Assembly (NCBI GenBank): GCA_016803235.1
Contig: JADCLI010000019.1
Location: forward strand, 1 to 64,000
Direction of reading: 5' to 3'
DNA: 64,000 bases
Source of the DNA: Pimelobacter simplex
GTDB lineage: Bacteria > Actinomycetota > Actinomycetes > Propionibacteriales > Nocardioidaceae
Shown: in pieces, positions 1 through 7,180 of the stretch
Layout: every line of letters starts with the position of its first letter
Numbering within the stretch: position 1 is the stretch's first letter
Notes under the pieces: model-generated
What the model saw: only the letters and a program-made list of their open reading frames with translations
What the model was told of the DNA's origin: nothing
The model's database searches: none
Program-made: the position numbers and the translations under genes

Positions 1-57
1 TGTGAGCGGACCCGACCAGAGTCCTCTCAGCTACAGCTCACGACCTATCAGCTGTAC

Positions 58-540
58 CTAGCCGCGGCGGTGGTGCTCCGCGTGCAGCGCGCGGACCCGC
101 TCGGCGTACGCCTCGACCGGACCGGCGACGGGGATGCCGGGCGCGACCTCGGTGATCCGCAGCGGGGTCACGGGGGAGGCGGGCAGCCCGAGCTCGGCGT
201 ACCACGCGACGAGCTGGGGGGTGGAGGTCGCGAAGACGATCCGGCCCAGGCCGGCCCAGGCGTGGGCGGCCGAGCACATGGCGCAGTGCTCGCCGGAGGT
301 GTAGACGGTCAGCGCGGCGCGTTCGTCCACGGGAACGTGGGCGGCCGCCCACAGGGCGATGGCAAGCTCGGGGTGCCGGGTTCCGTCGCCGCCGCTGACG
401 TGGTTGTGGTCCTCGAACAGCACGGAGCCGTCCGGCGCGACCAGGACCGACCCGAAGGGTTCGTCGCCGGCCGCGACGGCAGCCTCGGCGAGCGCGACGC
501 AGCGCTCCAGGTGGCGCAGGTCCTCGGTGGACACGGTCAT
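58..540 (-). CDS. Nucleoside/guanine deaminase family protein
   Basis: The product has 160 residues and belongs to the cytidine/deoxycytidylate deaminase fold, in the branch that includes guanine deaminase and tRNA adenosine deaminase. The zinc site is visible as HPELAI (His plus catalytic Glu) and GEHCAMC (two Cys); the usual Pro before the first Cys is replaced by His. Hydrolytic deamination of a purine base or nucleoside in the cytoplasm is the family role; the exact substrate is not readable. A strong ribosome site (GAGGAGG) sits 9 bases before the ATG. It lies 13 bases after the response-regulator gene on the same strand, so it is probably the last gene of that operon. Confidence 0.85.
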   Translation of the reverse strand: MTVSTEDLRHLERCVALAEAAVAAGDEPFGSVLVAPDGSVLFEDHNHVSGGDGTRHPELAIALWAAAHVPVDERAALTVYTSGEHCAMCSAAHAWAGLGRIVFATSTPQLVAWYAELGLPASPVTPLRITEVAPGIPVAGPVEAYAERVRALHAEHHRRG

Positions 541-553
541 GGCACGGGCCTCC

Positions 554-1180
554 TCAGGCGCGGATGATCCGCCGCTCGATCGCGGCGGCGACGGCGCCGG
601 CGCGGGTGTCGACGCCGAGCTTGGTGTAGATGTGCGAGAGGTGCGACTTCACGGTCGCCTCGGAGACGAACAGCTCGCGCGCCATCTCCTTGTTGCCGAG
701 GCCGCGGGAGAGCAGCTCGAGCACCTCGACCTCGCGCTCGGTGATGGTGACCGCGCCGGGCGTCGTACGACGGACCAGGGTCGCGGCGACCGACGGGGCC
801 AGCACCGTCTCGCCGCGGGCGGTGGCGCGGATGCCGGCGAACAGCTCGTCGGGCGGGGCGTCCTTGAGCAGGTAGCCCCGGGCGCCGGCCTCGAGGGCGC
901 GCAGGATGTCGGACTCGGTGTCGTAGGTCGTCAGCACCAGCACCTCCGGCGGCGACGGCAGGGCGCGCAGGGCAGCGGTCACCTCAGCACCGCCGGCCTC
1001 GCCGTCGCCGAGGCTGAGGTCCATCAGGACGACGTCGGGCCGGTCGGCGGTCACGACCGCGACCGCGCGGTCGAGCCCGTCGGCCTCGCCGACCACGCAC
1101 AGGTCCTCCTGCCCGTCGACCAGGGCGCGCAGCCCGGCCCGGATCACCGGGTGGTCGTCGACCAGCACGATCCGGATCAT
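554..1180 (-). CDS. NarL/LuxR-family response regulator
   Basis: The product has 208 residues. An N-terminal receiver domain carries the acidic pair VDDH at the start, the phospho-acceptor Asp54 (VVLMDLSLG) and the conserved Lys in YLLKDAPP. A C-terminal LuxR-type helix-turn-helix follows (TEREVEVLELLSRGLGNKEMA, ending SHIYTKLGV). The ATG at 1180 overlaps the stop of the upstream histidine kinase by 4 bases, so the two are translationally coupled and form a cognate pair. Homology begins exactly at this ATG, although the reading frame is open further upstream. The target genes are unknown; the downstream deaminase is a plausible one by position only. Confidence 0.93.
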   Translation of the reverse strand: MIRIVLVDDHPVIRAGLRALVDGQEDLCVVGEADGLDRAVAVVTADRPDVVLMDLSLGDGEAGGAEVTAALRALPSPPEVLVLTTYDTESDILRALEAGARGYLLKDAPPDELFAGIRATARGETVLAPSVAATLVRRTTPGAVTITEREVEVLELLSRGLGNKEMARELFVSEATVKSHLSHIYTKLGVDTRAGAVAAAIERRIIRA

Positions 1181-2418
1181 CGCTCCTCCTTCTGCTCGGA
1201 CACGGGGAAGCGGACGGACACGGTCGTGCCCTCGCCCGGGGCGCTCTCGACGTCGGCGCGTCCGCCGAGGGCCCGCGCCCGGTCGCGGACGCCGGCCAGC
1301 CCGCGCCCTCGGGTTCCGGAAGGCCGTACCTGAGCGGGTTCGAAGCCGCGGCCGTCGTCGCGGACGTCCAGCACGACCTCGTCGAGGTGGTAGGTCAAGG
1401 TGAGCGCCACCCGCTGCGCGCCGGCGTGCTCGCGCACGTTCGCCAGGGCGCCGCGGGCGGTGCGGACCAGCGCGGCAGCGACGTCGGGCGGTACGACGAC
1501 CGGCTGGCCGTCGACGCGGACCTCGACCCGCATGCCCGGGGCCGCCTGCGCCCACTGGTCCGCGGCGCGGCGCAGCGCGTCGGGCAGGGCGTTGCCGGTC
1601 ATGTCGCCGGCGAGGTCGGCGGGCGCGAGGTCGCGCACGACGCGGCGTACCTCGTCGAGGCCGTCGCGCGCGGTGGCGGCGGCGGTGCGGACGTGCTCGC
1701 GCGCGGTCGCCGGCTGCGCGGACCAGGCCTGCTCGGCGGCCTGGAGGAGCAGGTTGATGCTGGACAGGCCCTGCCCGACCGAGTCGTGGATCTCGCGGGA
1801 CAGACGGGTCCGTTCGGCAAGGGCGCCGGTGCGGTGCTGCTCCTCCGCGAGCTCGGCCTGCGCCTCGACCAGCTGGTCGAGGAGCTCCTGGCGGGCCCGT
1901 GACTCCAGGTCCAGCGCGCGGTAGGCCAGCACGGTGACCAGGCCGACGCCGATCGGGCCGGCGACCTGGACCAGGTCGAGGCCGTCGGTGATCCGCTGCC
2001 AGGCCGCGGTCAGCAGCACCGTCATCAGCACCACGGTGCCGACCGCCCACGGGAACGGGAGCACCCGCATCACCGCGAACGCGACCGGTACGGCGCACCA
2101 CGCGAACGACGGCGCCACCGCGGTCAGCGCGCCCCACAGCAGGACCATGCCGGTCACCCAGACCGTCGGCCACCAGCTGCGGTCGGCCATCAGTCCGCGG
2201 GTCGCGTACGCCAGGCCGAGCACGAGCGCACCGGCCAGCACGGCGGCGCCGGTCGCGTCGAAGGCGTGCCGGTCGACGTACCGCACGGCGCAGGTGACGA
2301 GCATGACCACCAGCACCGCCAGCAGCCAGGGGTCGAGGCGGCCGGCCGGCGCGAGGATGCCGTGCTCGCCGGGCCGGCGCAGGCCGAGCGAGACCGAGGA
2401 CAGCGAGGGCAGGGACAT
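1177..2418 (-). CDS. DesK/NarX-type sensor histidine kinase
   Basis: The product has 413 residues. The N-terminal part (about residues 30-165) contains roughly five hydrophobic membrane segments with little extracytoplasmic sequence, so the sensor is probably intramembrane. A HisKA_3 dimerisation helix follows, with phospho-acceptor His211 in SREIHDSVGQGLS. The ATP-binding domain carries DVRDDGRGFEP and GRGLAGVRDRARAL. It overlaps its response regulator by 4 bases. This is the common actinobacterial NarL-type pair; the stimulus cannot be inferred. Confidence 0.93.
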   Translation of the reverse strand: MSLPSLSSVSLGLRRPGEHGILAPAGRLDPWLLAVLVVMLVTCAVRYVDRHAFDATGAAVLAGALVLGLAYATRGLMADRSWWPTVWVTGMVLLWGALTAVAPSFAWCAVPVAFAVMRVLPFPWAVGTVVLMTVLLTAAWQRITDGLDLVQVAGPIGVGLVTVLAYRALDLESRARQELLDQLVEAQAELAEEQHRTGALAERTRLSREIHDSVGQGLSSINLLLQAAEQAWSAQPATAREHVRTAAATARDGLDEVRRVVRDLAPADLAGDMTGNALPDALRRAADQWAQAAPGMRVEVRVDGQPVVVPPDVAAALVRTARGALANVREHAGAQRVALTLTYHLDEVVLDVRDDGRGFEPAQVRPSGTRGRGLAGVRDRARALGGRADVESAPGEGTTVSVRFPVSEQKEER

Positions 2419-2562
2419 GGTGGAGCCACCCTAGAGACGAAGCGGGGGCCGCGGAATCAACCATTCGGCTATCGAGGGGTAGCCGGCTGCCCGACGTCCG
2501 GGGGCGGCCGGGAGGAGGAAGGTGGGGACATCCACCTGATCCACCCACACCCAGGAGAGACG

Positions 2563-3585
2563 ATGAACCGCACGACCATCGCCAGCACGCTGCTCGCCGC
2601 GACCGCGGTCAGCACCCTCGGCGCCGCGTTCGGCACCGTGGGCCCGGCCTTCGCCGACAAGGACCGCGACCACGGCCGCGCCGCCGTCTACAACCTGACC
2701 GGCGACGGCTCCACGCTGTTCGAGGGCATCGGTGCCGACGAGAAGCGCGGCCGCTTCTACGTCAGCGAGGTCACCGGTGGCGAGATCCACCGCGGCAAGG
2801 TCGGCGTCCCCCAGACCCAGGAGTGGCTCCCCGGTGCCGGCACGGACGGCCGGTTCACCGCCCGCGGGGTGACGGTCGACGACAAGGGCCGCGTCTACAT
2901 CGCCGGTGGCCCCAACGGCATCAACGATGCCGGTGCCAACGGCATCGGCAACCCCGGCACCGACAACACCTCGCGCCCCGACCTGTGGGTGTACTCCAGG
3001 ACCGGCAAGCTGCTCGCCGCGCTCCAGGTCCCCGGCAAGCCGGTCTTCCTCAACGACGTCGCGATCGGCCCCGACGGCGCGGCGTACTTCACCAACTCCA
3101 AGGCCGCGGAGGTCTACAAGGTCGCCAAGGGCAAGAACGGCTGGAAGGCGACGCTCTGGGCCGACGCCAGCGCGAAGATCGCCGTCGCGGCCGGCTTCAA
3201 CCTCGGCGGCATCGTGGTCAGCCCGGACGAGAGGTCGCTGGTCGTCGCGCAGGGCAACAACGGCAAGCTGTGGCGCTTCTCGCTCAAGAGCGGCAAGGTC
3301 ACCCAGGTCAAGACGGGCGGCGCGGACCTGGTCAACGCCGACGGCCTGGTCCTCCAGGGCAACCGCCTCACCGTCGTGCGCAACTTCAGCAGGATGATCG
3401 CCACCCTGCGCCTGTCCGACGACGGCCGCAAGGCCGAGCTGGTCCGCCAGCGTGCCTCCTCGCCGAACCGCGTGCTGACCACGGCCAAGGAGATCGCCGG
3501 CCAGGTCCTCTACGTCGACAGCAAGTTCGACGAGGGCGCGAACGCCACGGGACCGTACGAGGTCGTCGCGGACCCGACCCGATGA
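2563..3585 (+). CDS. Secreted SMP-30/NHL-type beta-propeller protein
   Basis: The product has 340 residues with a clear signal peptide (positive start, hydrophobic stretch, cleavage near AFA-DKD at about residues 28-31). The mature part has recurring blade-like segments such as GRFYVSEVTGGEI, GVTVDDKGRVYIAGG, VAIGPDGAAYFTNS and GGIVVSPDERSLVVAQ, which fit a six-bladed SMP-30/gluconolactonase-like propeller. No specific catalytic activity is assigned. An AGGAGAGA ribosome site lies just before the ATG. The stop overlaps the start of the ankyrin lipoprotein (ATGA), so both products are exported and co-translated. Confidence 0.8.
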   Translation: MNRTTIASTLLAATAVSTLGAAFGTVGPAFADKDRDHGRAAVYNLTGDGSTLFEGIGADEKRGRFYVSEVTGGEIHRGKVGVPQTQEWLPGAGTDGRFTARGVTVDDKGRVYIAGGPNGINDAGANGIGNPGTDNTSRPDLWVYSRTGKLLAALQVPGKPVFLNDVAIGPDGAAYFTNSKAAEVYKVAKGKNGWKATLWADASAKIAVAAGFNLGGIVVSPDERSLVVAQGNNGKLWRFSLKSGKVTQVKTGGADLVNADGLVLQGNRLTVVRNFSRMIATLRLSDDGRKAELVRQRASSPNRVLTTAKEIAGQVLYVDSKFDEGANATGPYEVVADPTR

Positions 3586-4847
3586 TCCGCCGGCTCGTCG
3601 TCAGCAGCCTCCCGGTCGCGCTCCTGCTGGGCGCCTGCGCATCGGGGGGCGTCGAGGAGGTCGCGCCACGACCGTCGCCCGACGTCGCGACGAGCCCCTC
3701 GGCCACCCCCTCCGACGCGGCTGCGGCCGCGTCGGAGGCGCCCGCCGTCCCGCAGGCCCGGCTCGACCGTCGCCTGCGGGACGCGGCCTGGGCCAACGAC
3801 GTCCCCCGCGCGCGCCGCCTGGTCGAGCAGGGCGCCGACGTCAACGCGAAGGACGACACCCAGCAGTCGGCGTACCTCGTCGCCACGAGCGAGGGGCACC
3901 TCGACCTGCTCCGCCTGACGCTCCGCAACGGGGCGAGGATCGACGACAAGGACAGCTGGAACGGCACCGGCCTGATCCGGGCCGCCGAGCGCGGTCACGG
4001 CCTCGTCGTGGGCGAGCTGCTGCGGGCCGGCATCGAGCGCGACCACGTCAACCGGATCGGCTACCAGGCGATCCACGAGGCGATCTGGCTCGGCGAGGAC
4101 ACCGCGTCGTACGCCACCACCGTGCGCGTGCTCGCCGCCGGTGGCGTCGAGCTCGACAGGGTCTCGCCGTCGGCGGGACTGACCCCGCTGCAGATGGCCC
4201 GCGAGCGCGGGTACGACGGACTGGAGAGGATCTTGACGACCGTGACCACTGCCGAGGAGCCCGCCGACCCGAACGCCGCGCTGCTGCGCGCGGCGCGCAC
4301 CGGCGACGCCGACGCCGTCGCCGTCGCGCTCCGGGCCGGAGCCGACATCGAGACCCGCGACGACCACGAGCGCACCGCGCTGCTGCTCGCCTCGACGTAC
4401 GACCACGTCGCCGCGGCCCAGGTCCTGGTCGCGATGGGCGCCGATCCCGACGCCCTCGACGACCGCCACGACACCCCGTGGCTGGTCACCGGCGTGACGG
4501 GCAGCGTCGCGATGCTCGAGGCGCTGCTGCCGGCGAACCCCGACCTGACCATCCAGAACCGGTACGGCGGCCTCTCACCGATCCCCGCCGGCGAGCGCGG
4601 TCACGTCGACTACATCCGCCGGGTGGTGAGGACCGACGTCGACATCGACCACGTCAACGACCTGGGCTGGACCTCGATGCTGGAGGCGATCATCCTCGGC
4701 AACGGCAGCGAGCCCTACCAGGAGATCGTCCGGATCCTGCTCGACGCGGGCGCCGACCCGGCCATCGCCGACCGCGAGGGTGTCACGCCGCTGCAGCACG
4801 CCGAGCAGCGCGGTTACGACGAGATCGCGGCCCTGCTGCGTCGCTGA
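3582..4847 (+). CDS. Ankyrin-repeat lipoprotein with duplicated halves
   Basis: The product has 421 residues. The N-terminus is a lipoprotein signal with the lipobox LLGAC, then a Ser/Pro/Ala-rich linker to about residue 55. The rest is ankyrin repeats (GADVNAKDD, GHLDLLRLTLRNGA, GADIETRDD, GADPAIADREG). It consists of two homologous halves of about 160 residues; each contains a DHVN...EAI.LG segment and each ends in a TPLQ.A..RGYD signature. Ankyrin domains mediate protein binding, so an outer-face scaffold role is likely. It is coupled to the secreted propeller gene by a 4-base overlap, suggesting that protein as a partner. Confidence 0.85.
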   Translation: MIRRLVVSSLPVALLLGACASGGVEEVAPRPSPDVATSPSATPSDAAAAASEAPAVPQARLDRRLRDAAWANDVPRARRLVEQGADVNAKDDTQQSAYLVATSEGHLDLLRLTLRNGARIDDKDSWNGTGLIRAAERGHGLVVGELLRAGIERDHVNRIGYQAIHEAIWLGEDTASYATTVRVLAAGGVELDRVSPSAGLTPLQMARERGYDGLERILTTVTTAEEPADPNAALLRAARTGDADAVAVALRAGADIETRDDHERTALLLASTYDHVAAAQVLVAMGADPDALDDRHDTPWLVTGVTGSVAMLEALLPANPDLTIQNRYGGLSPIPAGERGHVDYIRRVVRTDVDIDHVNDLGWTSMLEAIILGNGSEPYQEIVRILLDAGADPAIADREGVTPLQHAEQRGYDEIAALLRR

Positions 4848-4874
4848 GCCTGTGGCGACGGGGCGGGTCCTTGA

Positions 4875-4937
4875 CGTCGCACCTGACGAATGGGCTGTGA
4901 ATCGACCGACTTCACGACCCATTCGTCAGGTGCGACG
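4875..4937. repeat. Long intergenic inverted repeat
   Basis: Two perfect 20-base arms (4875-4894 and 4918-4937) are complementary. The pairing continues inward at 4897-4901 with 4911-4915 after a two-position interruption, leaving a 9-base loop. It starts 27 bases after the ankyrin gene and ends 40 bases before the DUF1905 start. A transcript would form a very stable hairpin, but no T-run follows, so it is not a classical terminator. It resembles in design, but not in sequence, the other long fold-backs in this window. Confidence 0.85.
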
Positions 4938-4977
4938 AGGAGACCCGACCCCGGGGTCGGGGGACTACCGTGGCCAC

Positions 4978-5286
4978 GTGCCTGCGTCCCCCGAGCCCGG
5001 TTTCGTCTTCTCCGGTGCCGTCCTCGAGTGGCGCGGCCCGGCGCCCTTCCACTTCCTCGAGGTGCCCGTGGAGACCAGCGACGACATCAAGGAGGCCGCG
5101 CGCGGCCAGGAGTACTGGGGCCAGGTCGCGGTCGAGGTGCGCATCGGCGAGACCGACTTCCGCACCGCGCTGTTCCCGAAGGACGGTCGCTACCTGGTGC
5201 CGCTCAAGGTCGCGGTACGCCGGGCCGAGGGGATCGAGGTCGGGCAGGAGCTGACCGCGACCCTGGAGCTGGCGCCGAGGTCCTGA
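4978..5286 (+). CDS. DUF1905-like small protein
   Basis: The product has 102 residues from a GTG start at 4978. Its sequence (FSGAVLEWRGPAPFHFLEVP, then YWGQVAVEVRIGETDFRTALFPKDGRYLVPLKVAVR and ELTATL) matches the DUF1905 pattern as I remember it: a small beta-barrel of unknown function, often found alone or fused to a YdeI-like domain. The GTG was chosen because homology starts there and the upstream open frame runs through the inverted repeat. The next gene starts 1 base after its stop. Confidence 0.75.
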   Translation: MPASPEPGFVFSGAVLEWRGPAPFHFLEVPVETSDDIKEAARGQEYWGQVAVEVRIGETDFRTALFPKDGRYLVPLKVAVRRAEGIEVGQELTATLELAPRS

Positions 5287-5287
5287 C

Positions 5288-6022
5288 GTGCCGGTCACCC
5301 TCGCCCACCCGGCCGCCGTCCTGCCGCTGCGCGGCCTCGGGCTGCCGCTGTCGGCGATGGTGATCGGGTCGATGGCGCCGGACCTGCCGGTGCTCGCGCA
5401 GACCTGGGACCTCTACGGGTTCAGCCACAGCCCGGCCGGCATCGTCACCCTCGACCTCGTCCTGACCCTCGCGCTGCTGGCCTTCTGGGACCTGCTGGGG
5501 CGCGACGCGCTCGTCGACACCGCACCGGCCCCGGTCCGCGACCGGCTCCCCGCCCGGGCCCGGATCGGGCGCCGCGCGTGGCTGGTCGCCCCGCTCGCCG
5601 CCGTCGCCGGCTCGACCACGCACACGCTGTGGGACGCCTTCACCCACCAGGGGCGGTGGGGCGTGCGGCAGGTCGCCTGGCTGCAGGAGACCCACGGTGG
5701 GCTGCCCGGTCAGCAGTGGGCGCAGTTCGCGTCCGGCATCGCCGGCCTGCTCGTCGTGTGCTGGGCGCTCGCGCGCCACGTGGGCCGCGCGCCGAGGGGC
5801 GCACCGCGGCCGCGGCGGCTGCCCGCCGCGACGCTCCCGGCGGGCCTCGGCGTGGCCACCGCGATCTCGCTCGCGGGCGGCGTCCGCCACCTCGACGCCG
5901 GCTGGCACCCGGCCGCCTTCCACGCCGCGGTGGCGGGCATCCTCGCCCTCGCGGCGCTGGTCGGCGTGCTCGGCCTGGCCTGGCGGCTCGCGCCGGAGGT
6001 CAGTGACCCGGTCGGGGCCTGA
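5288..6022 (+). CDS. DUF4184-family integral membrane protein
   Basis: The product has 244 residues. It opens with the characteristic DUF4184 pattern THP/AHPAAVLPL, then VIGSMAPDLPVL, and has histidines in TTHTLWDAFTHQGRW. There are about five to six hydrophobic segments. The conserved His/Asp residues resemble those of small membrane metal-dependent hydrolases, but no function is established to my knowledge. The GTG start lies 1 base after the DUF1905 stop. Its 3' end overlaps that of the convergent thioesterase gene by 23 bases. Confidence 0.78.
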   Translation: MPVTLAHPAAVLPLRGLGLPLSAMVIGSMAPDLPVLAQTWDLYGFSHSPAGIVTLDLVLTLALLAFWDLLGRDALVDTAPAPVRDRLPARARIGRRAWLVAPLAAVAGSTTHTLWDAFTHQGRWGVRQVAWLQETHGGLPGQQWAQFASGIAGLLVVCWALARHVGRAPRGAPRPRRLPAATLPAGLGVATAISLAGGVRHLDAGWHPAAFHAAVAGILALAALVGVLGLAWRLAPEVSDPVGA

Positions 6023-6482
6023 GCGCCACCGCCGGACCGGTGTACGACGCCAGCGCGGCACGCACCGCGTCCGAGATCGGCCACGACGACCCCGCCGCGG
6101 TGTCCCAGAACACCGCGCTCGTCTCGGCGACGACCGCCGGCGGGTGGTCGGGTGCGACCCGCAGCTCGAGGGAGACCGCGAACGAGGAGCGGCTCACGTG
6201 GCTGACCCAGATCCGCACCAGGAACGGCTGGTAGGCGGCGAAGCGCATCTCGGCGTGGTACTCGACGTGCTGCGAGCCGACCAGCTCGGTCACGCCCGCA
6301 GGCAGGTCGTGCAGCAGGCCGCGCGGCTCGTCGCCGTCGGTCAGCCGTGCGTGCCGGAAGAACATCAGCCGGGCCTCGTCGAGCACCCGGATCGCCTCGA
6401 CGTTGTCGACGTGGCCGCCGAGGTTGATGTCGCGCAGCCGCGCCTGGATCTCGCACTCGAACACCTTGCCCACGGGCCGCAT
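6000..6482 (-). CDS. Hot-dog fold acyl-CoA thioesterase
   Basis: The product has 160 residues from the ATG at 6482. The N-terminal motif RLRDINLGGHVDN is the 4-hydroxybenzoyl-CoA thioesterase/FadM signature, with the catalytic Asp and the H-V-D/N-N end. It is followed by LDEARLMFFRHA and GSQHVEYHAEMRF, typical of single hot-dog YbgC/FadM enzymes. It would hydrolyse acyl-CoA thioesters in the cytosol; the acyl substrate is unknown. The frame is open further upstream, but that part has no homology and overlaps the start region of kdpE. Confidence 0.85.
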   Translation of the reverse strand: MRPVGKVFECEIQARLRDINLGGHVDNVEAIRVLDEARLMFFRHARLTDGDEPRGLLHDLPAGVTELVGSQHVEYHAEMRFAAYQPFLVRIWVSHVSRSSFAVSLELRVAPDHPPAVVAETSAVFWDTAAGSSWPISDAVRAALASYTGPAVALRPRPGH

Positions 6483-6496
6483 CCTCGCAGGAGCCG

Positions 6497-7180
6497 TCAG
6501 GGCTCGAAGCGGTAGCCCATCCCCGGCTCGTTCCTCAGGTGCACCGGCCGGGCCGGGTCGGCCTCGAGCTTGCGGCGCAGCTGGGCGACGTACAGGCGCA
6601 GGTTGCCGTGGGCGTTCTCGTAGCCGGGTCCCCACACCTCGGTGAGCAGCCGGCGCTGGCTGAGCAGCTGGCCGGGGTGGCGCAGCAGCACCTCGAGCAG
6701 GTGCCACTCGGTGGGTGTCAGCCGGACCTCCTCGCCGCGCACCGTGACCCGGGTGGCGCCGAGGTCGACGGTGACGTCGCCGAAGGTGACGACCGGGGCA
6801 GCCTCTCCGTCGTCGGCGGGCGCCGCGCGTCGCTCCATCACGCGCAGCCGGGCGAGCAGCTCGTCCATGCCGAACGGCTTGGTGACGTAGTCGTCGGCGC
6901 CGGCGTCGAGGGCCTCGACCTTGTCGGCGCTGTCGCTGCGGCCCGACAGCACGAGGATGGGGACGGCGGAGCGTGCGCGCAGGCGGGTGATCACGTCGAC
7001 GCCGTCGAGGTCGGGCAGCCCGAGGTCGAGGATGACCAGGTCGGGCGGAGCGAGGTCGGCGACGGCGACCGCCTCGGTGCCGTCGCCGGCCGTGGTGACC
7101 TCGTAGCCCCGCGCCCGGAGGTTGATCGACAGGGCCCGCAGGATCTGCGGCTCGTCGTCGACGACCATGATCCGCGTCAT
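6497..7180 (-). CDS. kdpE: KdpE potassium-responsive response regulator
   Basis: The product has 227 residues. The receiver domain has VVDDEP, phospho-acceptor Asp52 (LVILDLGLP) and Lys in YVTKPFG. An OmpR/PhoB winged-helix domain follows (VRLTPTEWHLLEVLLRHPGQLLS in pieces, ending GMGYRF). The ATG overlaps the kdpD stop by 4 bases. In the known system, phosphorylated KdpE activates kdpFABC when potassium is low. The order here (F-A-B-C-D-E on one strand) is the standard one, so the assignment is firm. Confidence 0.95.
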   Translation of the reverse strand: MTRIMVVDDEPQILRALSINLRARGYEVTTAGDGTEAVAVADLAPPDLVILDLGLPDLDGVDVITRLRARSAVPILVLSGRSDSADKVEALDAGADDYVTKPFGMDELLARLRVMERRAAPADDGEAAPVVTFGDVTVDLGATRVTVRGEEVRLTPTEWHLLEVLLRHPGQLLSQRRLLTEVWGPGYENAHGNLRLYVAQLRRKLEADPARPVHLRNEPGMGYRFEP

